Source of the DNA: JAFNAG01 sp050011535
Lineage (GTDB): Bacteria; Acidobacteriota; UBA6911
Assembly (NCBI GenBank): GCA_050011535.1
Contig: JBEKIX010000111.1
Coordinates: 1 to 9,691 of the forward strand
Length of the DNA stretch: 9,691 bases
Reading direction: 5' to 3'
Positions 1 to 6,470 of the stretch are shown piece by piece. The number at the start of each line of letters is the position of its first letter. The first letter of the stretch is position 1. Below the pieces are notes generated by a model. The model worked only from the letters and a program-made list of their open reading frames with translations, ran no database searches and was not told the origin of the DNA. The translations under genes were made by a program, and so were the position numbers.

Positions 1-1
1 C

Positions 2-606
2 AAAACGCTGGTGAGCAGCCAGATGATCGATCGCGTCACCGCAAAGCTTGGACGCAAGGTTTACGAGGTGCCGGTAGGTTTCAAGTGGTTCGTCGATGGC
101 CTGCTCGACGGCTCGCTTGCCTTTGGTGGTGAAGAGAGCGCAGGCGCTGCATTTGTTCGTCTGGATGGCAGTGTCTGGACGACGGATAAGGACGGAATTA
201 TCCCGTCTTTGCTCGCGGCGGAGATTACGGCGCGGATGGACCGCGATCCCGGCGAGATCTACCTCGAACTCACACGCGAGTTCGGTGAGCCGGTTTACGA
301 CCGCGTTGAGGCGCCGGCCACCCCGGAGCAAAAGGAATTGCTGGAAAAACTCTCGCCGCAGCAGGTTCGGCTCACAGAATTGGCGCCCCTATCGGCGGAT
401 TGAAGGTGGTGACGGAGAGCGGATGGTTCGCGGCGCGTCCGTCCGGAACGGAAGACATCTACAAGATCTACGCGGAGAGTTTTCTGGGAGCTGATCATCT
501 GCGCCGCATCCTGGAGGAAGCACAGACAATCGTCAACGACGCTTTGGCGGCGCCCCCGCAGCAGCCGGGGATTCCGTCCGAGACAGGATTGAAGGAGATT
601 CCATGA
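2..606 (+). pseudogene. pgm: Phosphoglucomutase (alpha-D-glucose phosphate-specific), C-terminal part, frame broken
   Basis: Interconverts glucose-1-P and glucose-6-P in the cytosol. The gene enters from the left edge. The first frame (2-403) carries the EVPVGFKWFVDGL segment and the sugar-binding loop GGEESAG (125-145), then STDKDG-like WTTDKDG, and ends at TGA 401-403. The phosphate-binding C-terminal domain continues in another frame (from about 385 to the stop at 604-606), with IGGLKVV, GWFAARPSGTED (RPSGTED at 436-456) and YKIYAESFLGADH. Both parts match E. coli-type Pgm closely. About 15 residues normally found between the TLAG-like and GNGA-I-GG motifs are missing at the switch, so a frameshifting deletion near 379-388 is inferred. 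The product is expected to be inactive unless this is an assembly artefact. The tail overlaps the glucan phosphorylase start by ATGA, so the two are co-transcribed. Family identity is certain; the broken state depends on the sequence being correct. Confidence 0.88.
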
Positions 607-3149
607 GCAAACACACCCGCGTCAGCCATCCGATCTATAACCTTCTACCGGCGGAAATCGAGGGGTTCAATACTCTTGCAGAGCTGGCCTTGAATATGCG
701 CTGGTCGTGGAATCATGCTACCGACGAAGTGTGGCGGCAACTTGATCCAGAACTGTGGGAAATTACGCATAACCCCTGGGTCGTCCTGCAGACGGTCTCG
801 CGCGACCGGATCGAGCGCGTGATGGCCGATCCCGTTTTCCGCAATAACGTCGATGGCCTGGTGCAGACCAGGCGGCATGTGCTGGAGGCGCCCGCCTGGT
901 TTCAGCAGAATCATTCGCAGGTTCCCCTGACCTGCGCTGCTTATTTCAGCATGGAATTTATGTTGAGCGAAGCTTTGCCCATCTACTCGGGCGGCCTTGG
1001 CAATGTAGCCGGCGATCAGCTCAAAGCCGCCAGCGATCTGGGTGTGCCGGTAGTTGGCGTAGGACTGCTGTACCAGCAAGGCTATTTTCGCCAGGAGATC
1101 GACAAGGACGGAACGCAACAGGCCCTCTTCCCGTATAACGACCCCGGACAGTTGCCGATCGCGCCTTTGCGCCAAGCGGACGGGGAATGGTTGCGGTTGG
1201 AGATTGCACTACCCGGTTACTCGGTCTGGCTGCGCGCCTGGCAGGTCCAGGTCGGCAGAGTGAAGCTTTATCTGCTGGACAGCAATGATGCGGCAAACTT
1301 CCCCATTCATCGAGGGATTACCAGCGAGCTGTATGGCGGCGGGCCGGAGCTGCGCCTCAAGCAAGAAATGCTTCTCGGGATCGGCGGATGGCGGCTGCTC
1401 TGCGCGCTCGGCATCCAGCCGGAAGTCTGTCATCTGAATGAAGGGCATGCGGCCTTCGCCGTGTTGGAACGGGCCCGGAGCTTCATGGAAGCAACCGGGC
1501 AGCCCTTCGAAGTCGCGCTGGCCGTCACTCGAACGGGTAACCTCTTCACAACCCACACAGCAGTGGCTGCCGGCTTCGATCGTTTTGCTCCGGCTCTCAT
1601 CGAACAATACCTCAGCCGGTACGCCCAAGAAAAGCTTGGCATTACAATCCACGATTTGCTGGCCCTGGGCCGCCAAAACCCGAACGACTTGTCGGAAAGT
1701 TTCAACATGGCATATCTGGCAGTCCGGGGGAGCGGGGCGGTCAATGGCGTGAGTCGCTTGCACGAGAAGGTGAGCCGGCACATCTTTCTGCCTCTCTTTC
1801 CGCGCTGGCCGCAGGACGAAATCCCAATCGGACATGTGACTAACGGAGTTCATATGTCGACCTGGGACTCGGCCCCAGCCGATGATCTTTGGACGGAAGC
1901 CTGTGGAAAGGATCGCTGGCTGGGGACGACGAAAACTCTGGGGCAGGACATTCGCTGCGTCTCCGACGCCAAGCTCTGGCAATTTCGCACCGCCGCCGGC
2001 AAGTCTCTTGTTGAATATGCCCGCGAACGATTGTCCCGGCAACTGACCTCCTCAGGCGCGTCGCCCGGGGAGATCGCTCTTGCGAAGCAGCTGTTTAATC
2101 CCAACGCATTGACACTGGGCTTTGCGCGCCGCTTCGCGACCTACAAGAGACCGAATCTGCTGCTGCACGATCCGGCGCGTTTGCTGCGCCTTTTGGCCAA
2201 TCCTGAGCGCCCGGTGCAACTGATCATCGCCGGCAAGGCCCACCCGGAGGACCGGGCAGGGCAGGCCTTGATCCATGAATGGATAAATTTCATCCGCCAG
2301 CCAGAGGTCCAACCCCACATCGTCTTCCTGAGCGACTACGACATGCTGTTAACGGAGCACCTGGTGCAGGGAGTGGACGTCTGGATCAACACGCCACGAC
2401 GGCCCTGGGAGGCGAGCGGAACGAGCGGCATGAAGGTGCTTGTGAATGGAGGCATCAATTTGTCGGAGTTGGATGGCTGGTGGGCGGAAGCATACACGCC
2501 GGAGGTTGGATGGGCGTTGGGAGACGGCCAGGAACATGGCGACGACCCGGCCTGCGACGCTGCCGAAGCCGACGCGCTCTACGGCCTGCTTGAGCGGGAA
2601 GTGATCCCGGAGTTTTATACCCGAGACGAGAGCGGCATTCCCACCGCATGGATCAAGCGGATGCGGGAAAGCATGGCGCGGTTGACGCCGCGCTTCTCCG
2701 CCGACCGCACGGTGCGCGAATACACCGAGCAACATTACCTCCCGGCTGCGGCCGCCTACCGTGAACGCGCTGCTGATAAGGGCAAAGTGGGGAGGCAAAT
2801 GGTCGATTGGCGGCACCCCCTGGAACAGAAATGGGCCACGCTGCACTTCGGTGAAGTGCAGATCGCAACGGACTCGGAGCGGCACGTTTTTAAGGTTGAA
2901 GTCTATCTAAACGATCTCGACCCGAATGCGGTGCGCGTCGAGCTTTATGCCGACGGAATGAACGGCGGCGCACCGGTGCGGCAGGAGATGAAGCGCGGCC
3001 AACAACTGGACGGCGCGTCAGGCGGCTACCTATACAGCGCGGCCGTGTCTGCGGCCCGCCCGCCAGCGGACTATACGGCGCGAGTGATACCGCGCTTCGA
3101 CGGCGTTGCAATCCCCCTGGAAGACGCACGCATCCTGTGGCAGCGATGA
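603..3149 (+). CDS. glgP: Alpha-glucan phosphorylase, DUF3417/GT35 type (848 aa)
   Basis: Phosphorolysis of alpha-1,4-glucan (glycogen or maltodextrin) to glucose-1-P, PLP-dependent, cytosolic. Residues about 10-110 form the N-terminal DUF3417-like domain (LAELALNMRWSWNHATDEVW). The catalytic core follows, with YFSMEFMLSEALPIYSGGLG, HLNEGHAAFAVLERA, GHVTNGVHMSTW and the phosphate-site segment GFARRFATYKRP. The PLP signature is EASGTSGMKVLVNGG; Lys611 (codon 2433-2435) is the predicted Schiff-base lysine. The last roughly 100 residues (VELYAD, YTARVIPRF, PLEDARILWQ) are the beta-rich tail usual for the long members of this family. The length is normal for them. The start is ATG 603, with AAGGAG at 592-597 and a 4-base overlap with the pgm stop, indicating translational coupling. 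It supplies the substrate of Pgm. Exact chain-length preference cannot be read from sequence. Confidence 0.95.
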   Translation: MSKHTRVSHPIYNLLPAEIEGFNTLAELALNMRWSWNHATDEVWRQLDPELWEITHNPWVVLQTVSRDRIERVMADPVFRNNVDGLVQTRRHVLEAPAWFQQNHSQVPLTCAAYFSMEFMLSEALPIYSGGLGNVAGDQLKAASDLGVPVVGVGLLYQQGYFRQEIDKDGTQQALFPYNDPGQLPIAPLRQADGEWLRLEIALPGYSVWLRAWQVQVGRVKLYLLDSNDAANFPIHRGITSELYGGGPELRLKQEMLLGIGGWRLLCALGIQPEVCHLNEGHAAFAVLERARSFMEATGQPFEVALAVTRTGNLFTTHTAVAAGFDRFAPALIEQYLSRYAQEKLGITIHDLLALGRQNPNDLSESFNMAYLAVRGSGAVNGVSRLHEKVSRHIFLPLFPRWPQDEIPIGHVTNGVHMSTWDSAPADDLWTEACGKDRWLGTTKTLGQDIRCVSDAKLWQFRTAAGKSLVEYARERLSRQLTSSGASPGEIALAKQLFNPNALTLGFARRFATYKRPNLLLHDPARLLRLLANPERPVQLIIAGKAHPEDRAGQALIHEWINFIRQPEVQPHIVFLSDYDMLLTEHLVQGVDVWINTPRRPWEASGTSGMKVLVNGGINLSELDGWWAEAYTPEVGWALGDGQEHGDDPACDAAEADALYGLLEREVIPEFYTRDESGIPTAWIKRMRESMARLTPRFSADRTVREYTEQHYLPAAAAYRERAADKGKVGRQMVDWRHPLEQKWATLHFGEVQIATDSERHVFKVEVYLNDLDPNAVRVELYADGMNGGAPVRQEMKRGQQLDGASGGYLYSAAVSAARPPADYTARVIPRFDGVAIPLEDARILWQR

Positions 3150-3226
3150 TTTAACCTGAGCCCTCGATCCAGCGCCATACTTCTGGCTCGATGAACGAAC
3201 TGTCAAAGGTGGCAGACGGCATTGAC

Positions 3227-3231
3227 GGAGG
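3227..3231 (+). promoter_or_regulatory. Ribosome binding site fixing the HAD start at 3236
   Basis: GGAGG lies 4 nt before ATG 3236. The in-frame ATG at 3191, 15 codons upstream, has no Shine-Dalgarno match and would add a low-complexity N-terminus before the HAD core. The downstream start is therefore preferred, although the spacing is a little short. Confidence 0.6.
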
Positions 3232-3235
3232 CCCA

Positions 3236-3883
3236 ATGAAAAAAACGATCCCGGTCACGACGTTGTTTCTGGATATCGGCGGAGTCCTGCTCACCAACGG
3301 GTGGGACCATCATGCCCGCAAACGGGCGGCGACGACCTTCAAGCTGGAGTGGGCCGAGATGGAGGATCGGCATAGCCTGAACTTCGACACCTACGAGGAG
3401 GGAAAGCTCACTCTGGAGGAATATTTGGGCCGGGTAGTCTTCTACCAAAAGCGGCCGTTCACCCGGGCTCAGTTTAGGCGCGTCATGTTTGCGCAATCGA
3501 AACCTTACCCCGAGATGATCGAGCTGGTCACTCAGCTCAAAATCCGGCACGGGCTGAAGATCGTCGTGGTCAGCAACGAAAGCCGCGAACTGAATGCGTA
3601 TCGGATTCGAAAGTTCAAGCTGGACGGGTTTGTGGATGCTTTTATTTCCTCCTGCTTCGTCCACCTCCGCAAGCCCGACGCGGACATCTTTCGGCTTGCG
3701 CTGGACATCGCCCAGGCGCCCGCCCGGCAGGTCCTCTATATCGAAAACACCCCGATGTTCGTCCAGATCGCGGAAGGTTTGGGGATTCGAAGCATTCTGC
3801 ACACGGATTACAACTCCACGCGCGCGAAACTGGCTTCGTTCGGATTGCAGAATGACGAAGGAGTCATCCATGAAACCCGCTAA
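3236..3883 (+). CDS. HAD-superfamily hydrolase (subfamily IA-like), 215 aa
   Basis: Probable cytosolic phosphatase of the haloacid dehalogenase fold. Motif I is FLDIGGVLL, with Asp13 as nucleophile and Gly15 where classical DxD phosphatases have a second Asp. This D-x-G form is shared with YihX-like HAD proteins (FDLGNV). The helical cap spans roughly residues 20-90. Motif II is VVVSNES (Ser113). Motif III is RKPDADIF (Lys146). Motif IV is VLYIENTPMFV, where the usual DD or ExxxD pair is Glu170-Asn171, so the metal site is slightly unusual. It lies 86 nt after glgP and overlaps ackA by 14 nt, so co-expression with ackA is likely. E. coli YihX dephosphorylates alpha-glucose-1-P. Given glgP upstream, a sugar-phosphate substrate is a reasonable guess but is not shown by sequence. 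A non-phosphatase HAD activity is also possible. Confidence 0.85.
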   Translation: MKKTIPVTTLFLDIGGVLLTNGWDHHARKRAATTFKLEWAEMEDRHSLNFDTYEEGKLTLEEYLGRVVFYQKRPFTRAQFRRVMFAQSKPYPEMIELVTQLKIRHGLKIVVVSNESRELNAYRIRKFKLDGFVDAFISSCFVHLRKPDADIFRLALDIAQAPARQVLYIENTPMFVQIAEGLGIRSILHTDYNSTRAKLASFGLQNDEGVIHETR

Positions 3884-5096
3884 CCCACACATTCTGACGA
3901 TCAATGGCGGCTCGTCGAGCATCAAGTTCGCGTTGTATCAGACGGGCGAACCGCTGAAGCGAACGCTTTATGGGAAGGTTGACCGAATCGGCCTGAGCGG
4001 GACAAATCTAACATTTCACGACCCGGATGGAAAGCCGCAGGCCAGTCGCAGCCTCGCCGCCGCCGATCACAAATCGGCAGCAAGTTTCCTGATTGATTGG
4101 TTCGAAGCGCAGAACGGCTTCGCTTCGGTCAAGGCTGTGGGACACCGAGTGGTTCATGGCATGACGCATTCCGAGCCGGAGCAGGTCACGCCGGAGTTGA
4201 TTGATGAATTGCGTCGTATCACGCCGTATGACCCGGATCATTTGCCGCGCGAGATCGAATTGATCGAAGCGTTCCGAGAGCGCCATCCGAATCTGCCGCA
4301 AGTGGCCTGCTTTGACACGGCATTTCACCGCACTATGCCGCGTGTCGCCAAGATGCTTCCGATTCCGCGGCGCTACGAGGCAAAGGGAGTTCAACGCTAT
4401 GGTTTCCACGGTTTGTCCTATAGCTATCTGATGGAAGAACTCGCGCGCCTTGAGGACCCGGCAGCAACGAAGGGCCGTGTGATCCTCGCGCATCTCGGCA
4501 ACGGGGCAAGTCTGGCCGCCGTGCTCCATGGCAAAAGCATCGACACCAGCATGGGCTTCACGCCCGCAGCGGGACTGGTGATGAGCACACGCTCCGGTGA
4601 TTTGGACCCGGGACTGGTTTCGTTTATGGCGCGAAGAGAGCAGATGACGCCATCGCAATTTGACCGGATGGTCAACCACGAGTCGGGGCTGCTCGGAGTT
4701 TCGGAGACCAGCTCCGACCTGCGCGACTTGCTCGCGCATGAAGCCGATGATGTGCGGGCAGCGGAAGCTGTGGCGCTGTTTTGCTATCAGGCGAAAAAGT
4801 GGATCGGCTCCTTCGCCGCGGCGCTGGGTGGATTGGATACGCTCGTCTTCGCAGGAGGCATCGGCGAAAATGCATCACTCGTCCGCGCGCGCATCTGCGA
4901 TGGACTGGGCTTCCTCGGCATCGAACTGAACAATGCGAGGAACGCCAAAAATGCGGGGGTGATTTCCACGGATGCCAGCCGGGTTGCGGTCCGCCTTATT
5001 CGCACGGACGAAGAACAGATGATCGCCCGCTCAGTGTGCCGCGCGATTGGACTTGGCATGGCCAGTGGAAAAGGTAATTCCGACCATGCGACATAA
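3870..5096 (+). CDS. ackA: Acetate kinase (408 aa, complete)
   Basis: Acetyl-P + ADP to acetate + ATP; cytosolic member of the ASKHA kinase superfamily. Motifs in order: LTINGGSSSIKF (residues 9-20, Asn12), VGHRVVHG (Arg93), CFDTAFHRTMP (Asp149), YGFHGLSY (His180), HLGNGASLAAV, MSTRSGDLDPG (Arg241), ESGLLGVSETSSDLRD, VFAGGIGENA and IRTDEEQMIA (Glu381). These fall at nearly the same positions as the catalytic Asn, Arg, Asp, His, Arg and Glu of characterised acetate kinases, and the length is typical. The start is ATG 3870, with AAGGAG at 3858-3863 and 6-nt spacing; longer upstream reading in this frame is only the shadow of the HAD gene. The start lies inside the HAD gene (14-nt overlap). With phosphoketolase downstream it would take ATP from acetyl-P without phosphotransacetylase. 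A remnant of a second acetate kinase lies at 6502-6624. Confidence 0.97.
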   Translation: MKPANPHILTINGGSSSIKFALYQTGEPLKRTLYGKVDRIGLSGTNLTFHDPDGKPQASRSLAAADHKSAASFLIDWFEAQNGFASVKAVGHRVVHGMTHSEPEQVTPELIDELRRITPYDPDHLPREIELIEAFRERHPNLPQVACFDTAFHRTMPRVAKMLPIPRRYEAKGVQRYGFHGLSYSYLMEELARLEDPAATKGRVILAHLGNGASLAAVLHGKSIDTSMGFTPAAGLVMSTRSGDLDPGLVSFMARREQMTPSQFDRMVNHESGLLGVSETSSDLRDLLAHEADDVRAAEAVALFCYQAKKWIGSFAAALGGLDTLVFAGGIGENASLVRARICDGLGFLGIELNNARNAKNAGVISTDASRVAVRLIRTDEEQMIARSVCRAIGLGMASGKGNSDHAT

Positions 5097-5279
5097 TACA
5101 TCTCCCGGCTGGATCCGTTTTCGGCGAGCGGTGTTCCCCCATAGCGAAGCCGCCCCCGCCGGCGCAATAGAAGTGTTGGAACCGTGTAGATCGCGGCGGA
5201 ATCGATTTCTCAAACACGCTAGCACCCGGGCGACAACAGCGAACAAAAACGAAACTCAAAGAACGAAAGGACGACTACT
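5097..5279 (+). promoter_or_regulatory. 183-bp gap before the PRC-barrel gene: RBS and possible promoter
   Basis: AAAGGA at 5266-5271 is a clear Shine-Dalgarno site 8 nt before GTG 5280, which is why the non-ATG start is chosen. GGAACC at 5178-5183 resembles the -35 box of extracytoplasmic-function sigma factors, but no convincing -10 box is seen, so a promoter here is only a suggestion. No strong terminator hairpin with a T tract follows ackA. The last roughly 60 nt are A-rich and GC-poor compared with the flanking genes. Confidence 0.35.
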
Positions 5280-6050
5280 GTGTTAAACAAAGCTAAAACA
5301 CTAGAAGGTTACAAATTGCACAGCCTCGATGGGGAAATAGGGAAGGTCAAGGAATTTTACTTTGATGACCAGCACTGGGCGATCCGCTATCTTGTCGCCG
5401 ACACAGGAGACTGGCTTACGGGCAGGCAGGTGTTGATCTCCCCGTATGCGCTCGTCGCCGTGAATAGAGAAGAGCAACACATCGCCATCGATTTGACCAA
5501 AAAGCAGATTGAGGACAGTCCGTCCTTGGACAGTGACAAGCCCGTCTCGCGACAATTCGAGGAGGTCTACTACGGGTATTACGGATGGCCAAACTATTGG
5601 GCCGGCCCATACATGTGGGGACCTTATCCCTACATTATGCGCGACCGCATAAAGTGGAGTGAATCCGCCCAAGGCGAGAAAGCGTGGGATCCCCATTTGC
5701 GCAGCACTCATGATGTGCGTGGCCATCACGTCCAGGCTGTGGATGGCGAGATTGGCCACGTCGAGGATTTTATCATCGATGACGAGATGTGGGCGATTCG
5801 TTATCTGATCATCGATACACAGAACTGGTGGCCGGGGAAAAAGGTCCTGATTTCACCGCAATGGATCGAGCGTGTTAGCTGGCGCAAGTCGAAGGTCTTC
5901 GTCAATCTTATTCGCGAGACCATCCGGCAGTCACCGGAATACACCGAGGAGTCCCTGCTAAATCGGGATTACGAGACGGGGCTGCATCGACATTACAATC
6001 GCCTGGGATATTGGGTCGATGAACCGGATGCCAAGAAGCATCCCCGTTGA
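5280..6050 (+). CDS. Double PRC-barrel domain protein (256 aa), GTG start
   Basis: PRC-barrels are small beta-barrels found in photosynthetic reaction centre subunit H and in RimM; in stand-alone proteins they are thought to bind protein or RNA partners. The two domains are an internal duplication: residues about 5-82 (SLDGEIGKVKEFYFDD, WAIRYLVADT, VLISP, KKQIEDSP) and about 141-220 (AVDGEIGHVEDFIIDD, WAIRYLIIDT, VLISP, RETIRQSP). The linker (about 95-120) is rich in Tyr, Trp, Gly and Pro. There is no signal peptide or membrane segment, so the protein is probably cytosolic or peripheral. The C-terminus (about 221-256) is charged and aromatic. The start is GTG 5280, supported by AAAGGA 8 nt upstream. 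It sits between ackA and phosphoketolase with gaps on both sides, so it may have its own promoter. Function is unknown. Doublets like this are often annotated as stress-related proteins, which I cannot confirm here. Confidence 0.88.
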   Translation: MLNKAKTLEGYKLHSLDGEIGKVKEFYFDDQHWAIRYLVADTGDWLTGRQVLISPYALVAVNREEQHIAIDLTKKQIEDSPSLDSDKPVSRQFEEVYYGYYGWPNYWAGPYMWGPYPYIMRDRIKWSESAQGEKAWDPHLRSTHDVRGHHVQAVDGEIGHVEDFIIDDEMWAIRYLIIDTQNWWPGKKVLISPQWIERVSWRKSKVFVNLIRETIRQSPEYTEESLLNRDYETGLHRHYNRLGYWVDEPDAKKHPR

Positions 6051-6138
6051 CACTGCTTCCTCCGCTCACGGCTGGAAGGGGTGGCACAGGAAGTGGAGGA
6101 CACGATTGGTAAACCTCGATTCCGCAATTGGGGTATGG
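6051..6138. other. Intergenic stretch after the PRC-barrel gene
   Basis: No gene, RNA or clear terminator is seen. It contains the left outer inverted-repeat arm (6117-6132). The reading frame of the PRC-barrel gene stays open for a while after the TGA at 6048-6050, but the residues match nothing I recognise. It leads directly into the palindrome array. Confidence 0.5.
6117..6132 (+). repeat. Outer inverted repeat, left arm
   Basis: CGATTCCGCAATTGGG matches the reverse complement of 6520-6535 at 15 of 16 positions (one C/A difference). Weaker similarity continues for several bases outward. With the inner arms at 6146-6165 and 6422-6441 it makes the gap look like a nested inverted-repeat structure. 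Confidence 0.6.
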
Positions 6139-6145
6139 ATGCAAG

Positions 6146-6165
6146 GTGCCGCACCTTCGGCGCTC
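6146..6165 (+). repeat. Inner inverted repeat, left arm, containing hairpin Y0
   Basis: These 20 bases are the exact reverse complement of 6422-6441. The arm contains hairpin Y0 (6151-6163, stem GCACC/GGCGC with an A-C mismatch on this strand, loop TTC). An overlapping alternative hairpin, AAGGTG-CCG-CACCTT, spans 6143-6157. Confidence 0.85.
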
Positions 6166-6185
6166 ATTTTTGTGCTAACGATATT

Positions 6186-6205
6186 CCCCGGCCTTACGGC
6201 CGGGG
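6186..6205 (+). repeat. Palindrome X1
   Basis: Perfect 8-bp stem CCCCGGCC/GGCCGGGG around the loop TTAC. It is the exact reverse complement of X2 (6316-6335). Confidence 0.9.
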
Positions 6206-6217
6206 CTACTCTCTGCC

Positions 6218-6230
6218 GGCGCTTCGCGCC
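6218..6230 (+). repeat. Palindrome Y1
   Basis: GGCGC-TTC-GCGCC, a perfect 5-bp stem, 12 nt after X1. Confidence 0.8.
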
Positions 6231-6290
6231 TGGTGATGTAATTTGCAGCGTATGGGGCGAGATCAGGACTCATGGTTCATCCGATGTGAA

Positions 6291-6303
6291 GCCTCGAAGA
6301 GGC
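6291..6303 (-). repeat. Palindrome Y2
   Basis: GCCTC-GAA-GAGGC, a perfect 5-bp stem with the inverted loop orientation. It lies 12 nt before X2, and the linker 6304-6315 matches the reverse complement of the X1-Y1 linker at 9 of 12 positions. Confidence 0.8.
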
Positions 6304-6315
6304 GACAGAAAATAG

Positions 6316-6335
6316 CCCCGGCCGTAAGGCCGGGG
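6316..6335 (-). repeat. Palindrome X2
   Basis: Perfect 8-bp stem around the loop GTAA; inverted copy of X1. It is followed by TAAGGA, as is X3 after one intervening base. Confidence 0.9.
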
Positions 6336-6356
6336 TAAGGAGTTTATACATTTTGA

Positions 6357-6369
6357 GGCCCGAAGGGCC
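6357..6369 (-). repeat. Palindrome Y3
   Basis: GGCCC-GAA-GGGCC, a perfect 5-bp stem. Its stem differs from Y1 and Y2 by compensating changes on both sides, so pairing is kept while sequence varies. Confidence 0.8.
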
Positions 6370-6382
6370 GGAAGTGGCTAGG

Positions 6383-6400
6383 CCCGGCCGTAAGGCCGGG
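6383..6400 (-). repeat. Palindrome X3
   Basis: CCCGGCC-GTAA-GGCCGGG, a 7-bp stem; the eighth pair of X1/X2 is lost (G6382 against A6401). It is followed by TAAGGA, as X2 is. Confidence 0.88.
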
Positions 6401-6421
6401 ATAAGGATTGATCCATGAATC

Positions 6422-6441
6422 GAGCGCCGAAGGTGCGGCAC
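6422..6441 (-). repeat. Inner inverted repeat, right arm, containing hairpin Y4
   Basis: Exact 20-base reverse complement of 6146-6165. It contains Y4 (6424-6436, GCGCC-GAA-GGTGC, one G-U pair). It marks the right end of the palindrome array. Confidence 0.85.
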
Positions 6442-6470
6442 AAAATCCAACTTCGTCGAAATTGGATTTT
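6442..6470. repeat. AT-rich long hairpin just outside the array
   Basis: AAAATCCAA (6442-6450) is perfectly complementary to TTGGATTTT (6462-6470), and TTCG/CGAA inside the loop extends the symmetry. It begins with an A run and ends with a T run, so it could act as a weak terminator in either direction. Its composition differs from the GC-rich X and Y hairpins it touches, so it is a separate element or occupies the place of a further X unit. Confidence 0.6.

Larger units (their letters stand above)
6139..6448. repeat. Array of alternating palindromes with central inversion (REP/BIME-like)
   Basis: Two hairpin types alternate. Type X is a 7-8 bp CCCCGGCC/GGCCGGGG stem with loop TTAC or GTAA (6186-6205, 6316-6335, 6383-6400). 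Type Y is a 5-bp stem with loop TTC or GAA (6151-6163, 6218-6230, 6291-6303, 6357-6369, 6424-6436). Spacing is regular: X and Y are 12 nt apart on one side (6206-6217, 6304-6315, 6370-6381) and 21-22 nt on the other (6164-6185, 6336-6356, 6402-6423). The left units carry TTC/TTAC loops and the right units GAA/GTAA, so orientation flips across the unpaired centre (about 6231-6290). The 12-nt linkers are alike once orientation is allowed for. No protein is encoded. This is the architecture of bacterial interspersed palindromic mosaics or a non-autonomous mobile element. It probably folds in RNA or DNA and could attenuate or insulate transcription between the PRC-barrel gene and phosphoketolase. 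Confidence 0.85.

Noticed and set aside
3164..3191. Imperfect hairpin (TCGA-T-CCAG … CTGG-C-TCGA) in the glgP-HAD gap as a terminator
   Set aside because: Only 4+4 paired bases around a mismatch, a 10-nt loop and no following T run; too weak to call.
3191..3235. Upstream ATG at 3191 as the start of the HAD protein
   Set aside because: No Shine-Dalgarno site, and the added residues precede the conserved HAD core, which begins naturally from ATG 3236.
3203..3925. Long minus-strand open frames opposite the HAD gene, ackA, glgP, phosphoketolase and aldolase
   Set aside because: Typical antisense open frames in GC-rich coding DNA; no recognisable domains and no start signals, while the + strand carries full enzyme motifs.
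6019..6315. Plus-strand 98-aa frame running from the end of the PRC-barrel gene into the array
   Set aside because: Starts inside the PRC-barrel gene, crosses the repeat hairpins and has a low-complexity, non-family-like sequence; treated as noise.
6186..6400. CRISPR array
   Set aside because: The repeats are palindromic hairpins of two kinds in both orientations with 12- and 22-nt linkers, not identical direct repeats with unique spacers of constant length, and no cas genes are near.
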